Shown piece after piece: positions 21,310-30,601 of a stretch of DNA of 64,000 nt. The position numbers and the translations under genes are program-made. Origin of the DNA: Cladocopium goreaui (taxonomy: Eukaryota > Sar > Dinophyceae > Suessiales > Symbiodiniaceae); NCBI GenBank assembly GCA_947184155.2, contig CAMXCT020001113.1, forward strand, positions 374,167-438,166. The letters run 5' to 3'. The number at the start of each line of letters is the position of its first letter. The stretch's first letter is position 1. The notes under the pieces are model-generated. The model ran no database searches. It had not been told where the DNA came from and worked only from the letters and a program-made list of their open reading frames with translations.

Positions 21310-21495
21310 TAAACCCAACATGAAAAAACCGTTGGTTCTGTGCGTCAACCAACTTCGCAACTGGAGGTGACCCCAGGGATTCTCCAAGACACCATCCACA
21401 AACCGTCTCTGGTTGGACAACAGGCATCTTGAAGCCCCCAGGCCTGGCTGGTCTCCCGGTGACGTAACCGGTGCCGGCGGTGCCAATCGTGAAAG
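21310..21495 (-). CDS. GC-rich island, unassigned exon candidate
   Basis: A GC-rich stretch typical of exons here, open in two minus frames. One reads TFTIGTAGTGYVTGRP and another MAPPAPVTSPGDQPG. I cannot choose a frame or family. It lies between family B (21159-21284) and family A (21526-21633) elements. Confidence 0.3.
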
Positions 21496-21525
21496 TTAGC
21501 GCTGGTGAACTCTAGAAGAACTATA

Positions 21526-21633
21526 CCCTCTGGTTATTGAACCTAGCCATGGTATATATGGCCCATAGAAATAGATGGTTTACCTATTAAAAATGGGTGG
21601 ATTTTCCATGGCTATGTTGAATAGCCAGATGGT
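21526..21633. mobile_element. Family A element
   Basis: CCCTCTGGTTATTGAACCTA...GAATAGCCAGATGG. Shares its interior (GATGGTTTACCTAT) with the copy at 27194. Confidence 0.85.
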
Positions 21634-21665
21634 ATATGGTTTATGGAATATCTATAATTCTATGC

Positions 21666-21756
21666 CTATGGATCCAAGTACCTTCTTAGGAAGCGTTTGG
21701 GGTATGCTTTGGGGAGTTAAGTATCTTCTCAGGAAGTGTTTGGATCCATAGGGATA
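21666..21756. mobile_element. Family F element
   Basis: CTATGGATCCAAGTACCTTC...GGAAGTGTTTGGATCCATAG. Confidence 0.85.
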
Positions 21757-21798
21757 GTTAATGGGTTTATACAGTAAAACAAAAGTTCACATCACGTT

Positions 21799-21934
21799 TG
21801 GGGGCCCCACATTGTAGCTAAGTTGGTTTACAACTGGTAGATGTTTATCTGAAGGTATGGTTGTGGTTATATAATATAAGGGATGTTAAGGGGGTCTATA
21901 ATACCAATTTATGACTACGGGGCACCACTTTGTA
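21799..21934. mobile_element. Family D element
   Basis: TGGGGGCCCCACATTGTAGC...CGGGGCACCACTTTGTA. Confidence 0.78.
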
Positions 21935-21994
21935 CGTACAGTATGGGTCGTCAAACATCTTTTTTGCTCATCAAGAATCTCGATTTAACGTAAC

Positions 21995-22110
21995 GTTTCT
22001 TCATCAGGCTATTCAAGCTACAGTATATTATAGATTTTCCAGGTTTCTTCATCAAGCTATTCAAGCTACAGTATATTATAGATTTTCCAGGTTTCTTCAT
22101 CAAGCTATAA
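21995..22110 (+). repeat. 47-bp tandem repeat, about 2.4 copies
   Basis: CTATTCAAGCTACAGTATAT occurs in consecutive copies with identical flanks TTCTTCATCA, inside an AT-rich intron. Confidence 0.85.
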
Positions 22111-22667
22111 GTCCAACAAGCTCTGCGGATTTCAACAAGTGGGGAGGTCCACAGCCAGTGCCAAGCAGTTTAGTCAATTCCCTAATGACTCGACAACTCG
22201 ACGCCAGAAAAGTCTACATAAAACTTATGAAACGATCAATGGATTCGTTTCACAGGGAAAATTTACTGGTTTAAGCCCCATAGAATTATTGGGAAAATCT
22301 ATGGTTTCCTGTAGTTATATACATCATTTCATCATTAAGTCTATCTCTTGCACTACAAAGCGCTTGGTGGATCTAAACCTGGCACCTACAGTATCCTCCC
22401 AGCCACGATACCTCCACGGTCTATTGCTGGCCAAAATCATCCAACAACTTCACAAATATCTTTTAATATGTATATAAATCTGATAAATCTTACAAATTGG
22501 ATGATATTATATCTATACTATGCACTACTATATTTGAGTACTTGTAATTACAATATAATATCATATCATATCTTAATTTATGTTATCTCATGTTATGTTA
22601 TTTTATTATATTCAATATCCACACCAGTAAAAAACTCAACATGCCAAGCAACATGCCCAAAACTCAC

Positions 22668-22827
22668 CGTGCCCCGTGCCCCGTGCGCGCCGCACCTTGC
22701 AGCGTGGGTTGGCGTCACACATCTCCGTGCTCTGTGGTGTCGGGCCGCGCGGCGGCTTGGGCAAGTCATCCAGCTGAACCCAGGTATCCGGTACCGCCGC
22801 TTCCACGCCCTGCTGCGTCTGAAGCGC
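22668..22827 (-). CDS. Exon with canonical splice sites, family not recognised
   Basis: The minus strand shows GTGTTTTCCACAG|GCG and, 160 bp on, CACG|GTGAGT. The frame between reads ALQTQQGVEAAVPDTWVQLD, then DLPKPPRGPTPQSTEMCDAN and a basic tail. The exon ends in phase 1, so splicing straight to the fascin-like exon at 18119 would give GTGH+GYVSLKN. Proline-rich with two cysteines; function unknown. Probably part of the N-terminal region of the fascin-like/subtilase gene. Confidence 0.65.
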
Positions 22828-23129
22828 CTGTGGAAAACACGGCAAAAAGCAAAGGAAAGGCCGAAAAAGTGTGGTTTTTCGCTAGGAAACACTAGGAAAC
22901 ACTCGTTGCGTTTGTAGATTTGAGAAAAATCTCAAATCAGGACGAAGATCTGTGTAACTTGTGACCATGTTTAAAGCTTGTGATGACTTAAAACTAGGTG
23001 ATACTTTTGAAACAGAATATGAATATATAATTTTTATGTACAGTAACATAGACCCGGGCAAGCCGGCGGCGGAAGTTTCCCAAACATAAATGACCTATAG
23101 TTCAAAGACAACCTGTCCCGACCGTGTCC

Positions 23130-23935
23130 TTCCCTCGACACTCCACACCTCACACTGCACACTGCACTCTTCGCACTCCAAACTTCAAACTTCACACTCC
23201 ACACTTCACACTCCACACTTCTCACTTCTCACTGCTTCCTTCACACTCCAAACCTCACACTTCACACTTCACACTGCACACTTCACACTTCACAGTCCAC
23301 ACTTCACACTTCACACTTCACAGTCCACACTTCACACTTCACAGTCCACACTTCTCACTTCGCACTTCACACTTCACACTTCACACTCCACATTTCACAC
23401 TTCTCACACTTCTCACTGCTTCCTTCACACTCCAAACTTCACACTTCACACTTCACACTTCGCACTCTTCACACTCCACACTTCACAGTCCACACTTCAC
23501 ACTTCTCACTTCACACTTCTCACTTCTCACTGCTTCCTTCACACTCCAAACTTCACACTTCTCACTTCGCACTTCACACTCCACACTTCACAGTCCACAC
23601 TTCACACTTCTCACTTCTCACTGCTTCCTTCCCACTCCAAACTTCACACTCCAAACTTCACACTTCACACTTCTCACTTCGCACTTCACACTCCACACTT
23701 CACTCACACTTCACACTTCACAGTCCACACTTCACACTTCTCACTGCTTCCTTCACACTCCAAACCTCACACTTCACACTTCACACTTCACACTGCGCTC
23801 TTCGCACTCCAAACTTAAACTTCACACTCCACACTTCACACTTCTCACTTCCCACTGCTTCCTTCACACTGCACACTTCACACTGCACTCTTCACGCCCC
23901 ACACTTCACACTGCTCTAAACCTACGTGCAACAAA
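23130..23935 (+). repeat. CACACTTCA minisatellite
   Basis: About 800 bp of variants of CACACTTCA and CACACTCCA, with periodic CACTGCTTCCTT inserts that suggest a longer-order period. Both plus-strand frames are open and rich in His, Thr and Ser only because of the repeat. Confidence 0.97.
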
Positions 23936-23939
23936 AAAA

Positions 23940-24538
23940 CACTAGCGCCAAAATGGAGAAAATCTGCTAACAAATCCATTTCGCAGCCTTCATGCAGCCA
24001 GTCCAAGACGATGTACGAGATCCAGCTGCAAAAGACATTACGCATGCAGCCAAAGCAAGAAGCAACCTTGACGCAGCCATTCCAATGATCTGCGGAGACT
24101 GAGTTGCAAAGCACAATAGAACTACGCGCGACGGCGTCGGAAATTGTAGCTCCAAAACCGGATCTCGACGCCAGAGCGAAAAAAAGACGATTTTGAAGCA
24201 CTTTTTAAAAAGATTTTTAGAAGGAAAATCACTAGCGCCAAAATGGAGAAAATCTGCTGACAAATCACTGTCGCAGCCTTCATGCAGCCACTCCAATACG
24301 ATTTACGAAGTCCAGCTGCAAAAGACAATAGTATTACGCATGCAGCCACAGCATGAAGCAACCTTGACACAGCCATTACAATGCGATCTGCGGAGACTGA
24401 GTTGCAAAACACAATAGAACTACGCGCAACGGCGTCGGAAATTGTAGCTCCAAAACCGGATCTCGACGCCAGAGCGAAAAAAAGACGATTTTGAAGCACT
24501 TTTTAAAAGGGTTTTTAGAAGGAAAATCACTAGCGCCA
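23940..24538 (+). repeat. Two tandem copies of a 300-bp repeat
   Basis: The copies begin CACTAGCGCCAAAATGGAGA and contain TGCAGCCTTCATGCAGCC-like, GGCGTCGGAAATTGTAGC and CCAAAACCGGATCTCGACGC. The second copy starts near 24232. Composition is higher in GC than the surroundings, but no frame is supported. Confidence 0.9.
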
Positions 24539-25440
24539 AAAACGCATTTCGTGCGAGACTTCCTTCAAAACTCCATCGGCAACTCCTCCACCAGCACCAC
24601 TTGCAATCCCATTTACATTGCGGGAACGATCCTACAGTTGCAAATCACAATGGAATTCCATCGGCAACTCATCCACCAGCACCACTTGCAACCCCATTTA
24701 CATGCGGGAACGATCCTACAGTTGCAAATCACAATGGAATTCTGTCGACCACACATGCACGAAACACAGGTGAAACCCCATTTACAATGCGGAACCGATC
24801 CGAACATGATCCGACCACCATGATCCGACCACACACGAGACCGTCTCGCACCCGTCGCACCGCAGAGGTAGATCATCGACGTTCGGGGACGCACTTTGTA
24901 TGGAAAACATAGGGTTTCGTGCATCTGCTATCTCTCAAAAACGCATTTCGTGCGAGACTTCCTTCAAAACTCCATCGGCAACTCCTCCACCAGCACCACT
25001 TGCAATCCCATTTGCAGTGAGGGAACGATCCTAGAGTTGCAAATCACAATGGAATTCCATCGGCAACTCATCCACCAGCACCACTTGCAACCCCATTTAC
25101 AATGCGGGAACGATCCTACAGTTGCAAATCACAATGGAATTCTGTCGACCACACATGCACGAAACACAGGTGAAACCCCATTTACAATGCGGAACCGATC
25201 CGAACATGATCCGAGAATATCCGACCATGATCCGACCACACACGAGACCGTCTCGCACCCGTCGCACCGCAGAGGTAGATCATCGAGGTTCGGGGACGGA
25301 CTTTGTATGGAAAAACATAGGGTTTCGTGCATCTGCTATCTCTCAAAAACGCATTTCGTGCGAGACTTCCTTCAAAACTCCATCGGCAACTCCTCCACCA
25401 GCACCACTTGCAATCCCATTTACAGTGCGGGAACAATTTC
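24537..25440 (+). repeat. 400-bp tandem repeat, 2.3 copies with internal duplication
   Basis: ACGCATTTCGTGCGAGACTT recurs at about 24541, 24941 and 25351. Inside each unit the block CATCGGCAACTCaTCCACCA is itself duplicated. Open frames in several directions reflect low stop density, not a gene. Confidence 0.9.
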
Positions 25441-26265
25441 TTTGCTAACTCTTTCTGTGACTAACTCTTTTCCTCACTAACTCTTTCTTTGACTAACTTG
25501 TTTCTTTGCTAACTCTTTCTTTGACTACCTCATATATCCTGACTAACTCTTTCTTTGACTAACTCTTTCCCTCACTAACTCTTTCTTTGACTGACTCTTT
25601 CCCTCACTAACTCTTTCTTTGACTAACTCTTTCCCTCACTAACTATTTCTTTGACTAACTCTTTCCCTCACTAACTCTTTCTTTGACTAACTCTTTCCCT
25701 GACTAACTGTTTCTTTGACTAACTCTTTCTTTGACTAATTCTTTCCCTGACGAACTCTTTCTTTGCTAACTCTTTCTGTGACTAACTCTTTCCCTCACTA
25801 ACTCTTTCTTCCCTGACTAACTGTTTCTTTGCTAACTCTTTCTTTGACTGACTCTTTCCCTCACTAACTCTTTCTTTGACTAACTCTTTCCCTGACTAAC
25901 TGTTTCTTTGCTACCTCTTTCTTTAACTAACTCTTTCTTTGACTACCTCTTTCCCTGACTAACTCTTTCTTTGACTACCTCTTTCCCTGACTAACTCTTT
26001 CTTTGACTAACTCTTTCCCTGACTAACTCTTTCTTTGACTAACTCTTTCCCTGACTAACTGTTTCTTTGACTAACTCTTTCTTTGACTAACTCTTTCCCT
26101 CACTAACTCTTTCTTTGACTAACTCTTTCCCTGACTAACTGTTTCTTTGCTAACTCTTTCTTTGACTAACTGTTTCTTGGACTAACTCTTTCTTTGACTA
26201 ACTCTTTCCCTGACGAACTCTTTCTTTGCTAACTGTTTCTTTGACTAACTCTTTCCCTGACATTC
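25436..26265 (+). repeat. CTAACTCTTTCTTTGA minisatellite
   Basis: About 830 bp of alternating TTTGACTAACTCTTTC and CCTGACTAACTCTTTC words, giving a period near 31-32 bp with 15-16 bp half units. Strong strand asymmetry (pyrimidine-rich plus strand). Confidence 0.97.
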
Positions 26266-26464
26266 TAAAAGTCCGTAACACGGAAGTTTCTCCCCCTAAA
26301 CTTCCTTTGATGAATGTGATCATCTTCTGAGAGGACGTTGAGAGGCATAGCATAGTGTACAATCATCTACAACTGGCAAAGTACTGTACAATATAGTTTT
26401 TCTCGAAACATCTCAAAGCCAATTTTGGGATCTCCCTTGCTATCCATCTTAAGATCTTAAGGAA

Positions 26465-26578
26465 TTTCAGGATCCTAAAATGGAGGTACTGTACCATATA
26501 TAAGGCCATCTTTTGTGGGGATATTCCCTTACATAGGCCTTATATATGGTAGGTACCTCCAATTTAGGATCCTGAAAT
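26465..26578. mobile_element. Family C element
   Basis: TTCAGGATCCTAAAATGGAG...CTCCAATTTAGGATCCTGAA; near-perfect long terminal repeats. Confidence 0.9.
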
Positions 26579-27193
26579 TCCCATAAGTTGGAATATGGGG
26601 GTTTCTTAAAATAGTGCTATCCCAAATCATTATAAATAGTGGTATCCCAGATCTTAAGGATTTGGTTTAAAGTCTGCACAGATCAGTGATTTCCCAGCGG
26701 ATCTTTCTGGGGGGATGGCCTGGCTGAGATTTTTTCCGGTAACCCCAAACCACCAATAATATGTGGCTCTATGATACTAGTAATATGATCAACATCACCT
26801 TGCCAGCAAGAAGATACTAATGATATATATATATTATATATATATATAAACCCTACTAACTATAATAATGAGTATTATGAACCATAGTCATTGGACTAAC
26901 TATAATAATGAGTATTATGAACCATAGTCATTGGAGTTATGTTCACCAACTGAGCTATCGTTTGGGGGTCCCCACTAGTATCATACAGCCACATATTATC
27001 ATTGCAATTCTACTGCCAATCTTAGATACCCGGAAAAAAAAAAACTTAGCTGGTTAGTAGATAATCCCATTGATACCAAACGACTAGTTAGGAGTGTTTT
27101 CTACCAATCAAAGATTGACCTAGATATTTCGGTCAAAGATTGTCAAAGGGCAGAGCCATTTTCAGAGGTCACACTTGAATGAATCATGACTTA

Positions 27194-27303
27194 CCCTCTG
27201 GTTATTTAACATAGCCATGGTATAGATGGCCCATAGAAATAGATGGTTTACCTATGAAAAATGGGTGGATCTTTCCATGGCTATGTTAGTGATAACCAGA
27301 TGG
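27194..27303. mobile_element. Family A element
   Basis: CCCTCTGGTTATTTAACATA...GATAACCAGATGG with TA flanks. Confidence 0.88.
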
Positions 27304-27324
27304 TATCATGACTTGTGACTTGTA

Positions 27325-27372
27325 ACGACTCCGTCCGGCGTCCGCGAATCCGTTTGGCTTTCGGGGCTGAAC
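27325..27372 (-). CDS. Weak short exon candidate
   Basis: GC-rich island on the minus strand after CGGTTCAG. The frame reads PKAKRIRGRRTESLQV (basic), and another frame reads SPESQTDSRTPDGVV. Not assignable. Confidence 0.25.
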
Positions 27373-27989
27373 CGTTTCCTTGAAATCATCACCATGACCT
27401 GAACCACTGAACCCCAAAGACTCGATTCCTACCATTGCCTTTTTTGCTGTCTGTACACATGAACATGTGTATATATAAATTACATTATAATATATTTATA
27501 GATTTGTCATGAACATGTGGTTGTTACATTGTTGTCACTCAAACCAATGGGCAGTTTATGAACAACAAATGGCTATTACTATAGCCTTGGATATCACCCC
27601 CGCGGGACCACCTTGGTTTACTGGATCTGTTCACTTAGGTTCCCCATTTGGGGTATGAATCATTTGGGGAAAGGTTCATTATACAACTGCTACGTATGGC
27701 TTTGTCTGAAACTTGGGTACCCAAAATGATGGTCAATCACCAAATTCCCTGCTCAAATTGCCATGTTCAGGGATCGCATATTTTCAGACAGATCCATACC
27801 GTGTTTCAAAAGAAACTACATAAAACTGCTAGATCAGATTTGATGAATCATCACCTATCCCTTTCTTAGTGCTTATTCAGCTTATTCCCATGTTTTACTG
27901 TTTCAAAAACACAGCAGCAAAATCGCGCAGACGGAAAAAAAAAACATCACCAGCACATCACCACAAACAAAGCACGGCTTGTGGCACCT

Positions 27990-28085
27990 CCAAGACATCA
28001 TCTTCATCCTCTGGCGTCTTACAGACCACTACGGCCATATCAAGACCTCTACGGCAGTTCCGTTCCGTTCCGCGGGTCGGATCAA
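27990..28085 (-). CDS. Exon candidate, acidic C-terminal half
   Basis: The minus frame reads RGLDMAVVVCKTPEDEDDVL, then EVPQAV in a locally GC-rich island. An AG|GATGAAGATGATGTC site and a CTTGGAG|GTGCC donor are possible limits. No family is recognised. It lies on the same strand as the subtilase and could belong to its N-terminal part. Confidence 0.4.
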
Positions 28086-28261
28086 AAAATGTCATGAAAA
28101 AATGTGGATTTTGGCCACCAAACATGGAGCTTCAAGTCAAACAAAATCTAACCGTTTTTTTAACGATCAAACATCAGGATTTAAGCAAGGGAAAATTGGA
28201 TGGACTTTCACCAACAAAAATGCTGCTTCATCCAAATTAGGAACAACTCTAGGAAGTATTA

Positions 28262-28371
28262 CCCTCTGGTAATTTAATATAGACTCTGAACATCACCAAT
28301 TTTTAATGGAAACTAGTCTTCCAACCCCTGTCTGCCAGGGTCTAGGTTAATTTACTGTAGGGTATATATTA
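28262..28371. mobile_element. Family A element, diverged
   Basis: CCCTCTGGTAATTTAATATA with right end GTTAATTTACTGTAGGG. The interior (GGAAACTAGTCTTCCAACCC) is shared, inverted, with the copy at 40262. Confidence 0.75.
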
Positions 28372-28798
28372 ACGAACAATTCAAAGTCGTTAGACCCACC
28401 GCACAAAAAAACAAGTTGCTTTCCATTCACCCATCCAACTGTAAAGATATCAAGCATAAATCATGGATGTAGTCGATATAATCCAATTTAAGTATAAAAA
28501 CTCCATCAACATCTAATGTCATTTACCATTTTCTGCACTAAAATCCAAGTTGTTTCAACCAACAGAGACCTATTGTGTGGGGCCACCTTGTACGGCAATC
28601 CAGCCTAGGTGGTCCTGCACGACACTTTGAAGTGACATATTCATAAACATTCCACGTATATATCTACCAACATGTTGGTATTTGTTTAGGTAGATAGTCT
28701 TAGATAGTAGATATTGATAAACATTCCGTGCAGCATATGGAGATAGATTCACTATGACAAATTCTGTGCAGCAACGGCTGCTCGGAAGATCAGTGGCC

Positions 28799-28923
28799 AT
28801 TTCAGGTACCGATCGAGGTATCTACCATACGTAAGGTCTATGTAAGGGCTATGTAAGGGGATATACCCCTGAAATATGTTTTTTCCAATGGTACAGGACC
28901 CGGCGTTTAGGTACCTGAAATTT
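28799..28923. mobile_element. Family C element, diverged
   Basis: ATTTCAGGTACCGATCGAGG...GCGTTTAGGTACCTGAAAT. Confidence 0.78.
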
Positions 28924-29112
28924 GAAAACGCCAACTTTCAAGCAATGGCAAAGTGACACAATGAATCTGAGTGTGATTGAAAATCCGACACATAGCACCT
29001 CCATTTATGATAATTTATGGCCATGTGAGTGAGAGAATGATGGCAAACCATTACTAAGCGTCAGGCTTGGGGGTGTTTTATTGGGTACCCTAATTATGTT
29101 CAAAGAAATCCT

Positions 29113-29236
29113 ACAATGTGGGCCCCCCAGAGATGTTTGTTGGTTTATAAACCCCATTAACTATAGTTATAAGTACCATAAACCATAGTTATTGGAGTTA
29201 TAAACCAATTTAGCTATCTTGGGGGCACCACCTTGT
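29113..29236. mobile_element. Family D element
   Basis: CAATGTGGGCCCCCCAGAGA...TTGGGGGCACCACCTTG. Confidence 0.87.
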
Positions 29237-29539
29237 ATATATCATGAATTTCAGGAAGAACACATCATCTTCAACCAGGCATTGAAGCCTTATGGTATGT
29301 TTACGTATGTTTACGTTGACCATCCCGTCAATCCAAAAACCCATTTTTTAAAAAAAAAACGGTGTTTATCAACAAACACATATGTAACAAAAACTCATAT
29401 TATACTCCAGAAAGTAGGGCCCTTTTTAGGGCCCTATTTTAAGTCCAAATAAGCTTTGGACAACCTTTGTGCCAACAAGCTGTGGTTGAGGGGGGGGGTT
29501 CAAGGGGGGGGGAATGGAGTTTGTGAGTATAGTCAATTG

Positions 29540-29639
29540 CTGGTTGGTGGTTTTTTTACTATCTTGAAAAATATTAGTCAATGGGAAGGATTATCCCATA
29601 TATTATGGAAAATAAACAATGTTTGAAACCACCAACCAG
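29540..29639. mobile_element. Family B element
   Basis: CTGGTTGGTGGTTTTTTTAC...GAAACCACCAACCAG. Confidence 0.87.
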
Positions 29640-29654
29640 ATTGGGTCTAGTCAC

Positions 29655-29735
29655 AGATTCCCCACATCGCCAAGTCGCTGGGCAAAGCTTCTGCCCGGCT
29701 GATGCCCGGAAGGGATTCGAGTCGCTTTACACCTG
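29655..29735 (-). CDS. Exon candidate resembling a subtilase propeptide helix
   Basis: After a strong acceptor (CACCTGTCGCAG) the minus frame reads VKRLESLPGISRAEALPSDL. The L-P-x-G-x-S-x-x-E-A-L pattern resembles the I9-like propeptide of the S8 group, but the match is short. If correct, the copia element at 30.4-37.7 kb lies in an intron of this gene. Confidence 0.45.
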
Positions 29736-29865
29736 CGACAGGTGTCGCGGGTCGCAGGGAACGTGACAGAGATGACTTGGAGATGACCCTGATCGGTGAA
29801 AATCCTTGAAATCCATGTGATCAACCATAACTTTCATGGTGAATCATGGTGATGTAAATGATGTA

Positions 29866-29992
29866 CCATCTGCTTATGACTAACATAGCCATGGAAAATC
29901 CCTTCTAAATGGAGGTTTATAGCTGGGAAAATCATCTATTTCTATGGGCCATTTTCCATGGCTATATATGGCTATGTTAAATAACAAGAGGG
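29866..29992. mobile_element. Family A element
   Basis: CCATCTGCTTATGACTAACA...AAATAACAAGAGGG, flanked by TA. Confidence 0.8.
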
Positions 29993-30019
29993 TATTTCTG
30001 ATTTAGCCAACACTTGGTA

Positions 30020-30135
30020 CCCGGCCTGGTAAACCTTTACAAGAAACTGATGGGAAAATCACCATGCTATCAATGGGTAAATCCACTATTTCGACTGGGC
30101 CATTTCAATAGCTATGTTAGATTACCAGAGGGTAC
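30020..30135. mobile_element. Family A half element
   Basis: The right end GTTAGATTACCAGAGGG and inner ATCCACTATTTCGACTGG match the family and the satellite unit; the left end is only CCTGGTAAACC. Confidence 0.65.
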
Positions 30136-30355
30136 CTCAATATACCTCATCTCTTACGGGGGTATCATGGACATAGTTCATGGAAGATCAAGGTTTTCCC
30201 CGCCCATTGTTGGCGGGTGACCAACCATGGCTTTCCGTTCCATGCCTTGAAATCCCGACGTTTAACTGGGGTATAATCAACATCATTCTGGAGAAAAAAA
30301 CATGTTATGGTGATACTATTGGATATAATGGGAAAGTAATAGAATATGTACAGTA

Positions 30356-30480
30356 TGAAAACACAATATCGAGCTGCGGGGCTCTATTTTACTTGAGCCA
30401 AAATAAAGGTCGGGCTCATGCTAAACCCCTGGATCTTTACACTGCACATGAGGGTTATATATGGTATGTACATGTCTTCA
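30356..30480 (-). repeat. 3' LTR of the copia element (125 bp)
   Basis: Identical to the copy at 37553-37677 except GGGGCTC here against GGAGCTC there. Terminal TG...CA. Unusually short for a copia LTR. Confidence 0.97.
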
Positions 30481-30494
30481 CTCCTCCTCTCTTG
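30481..30494 (-). other. Polypurine tract
   Basis: The element strand reads AAGAGAGGAGGAG immediately before the 3' LTR, the expected place for plus-strand primer formation. Confidence 0.85.
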
Positions 30495-30601
30495 AAGAGT
30501 GATTTTATGTACACTCGCAAAGAGCTAAACTCCGGCTCTCAGTTCTTCTTCTGCTCGAGCGCTACCACGAGCTAAAAGGTAGTGGAGTCTGGCCAGGGTC
30601 T

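Larger units (their letters stand above)
26266..27320. other. Intron with elements C, D and A
   Basis: Holds element C (26465-26578), a direct duplication of CTAACTATAATAATGAGTAT (26857 and 26896) leading into a D-type half (to 26976), and element A (27194-27303). No exon. Confidence 0.5.

Noticed and set aside
23090..23945. Two long plus-strand frames (242 and 273 codons) rich in His, Thr, Ser and Phe
   Set aside because: They are translations of the CACACTTCA minisatellite in two frames; both are open only because the repeat has no stop words.
24122..25480. Frames of 100-194 codons in the 300-bp and 400-bp repeats
   Set aside because: They exist on both strands, restart in each repeat copy and match no family; low stop density explains them.
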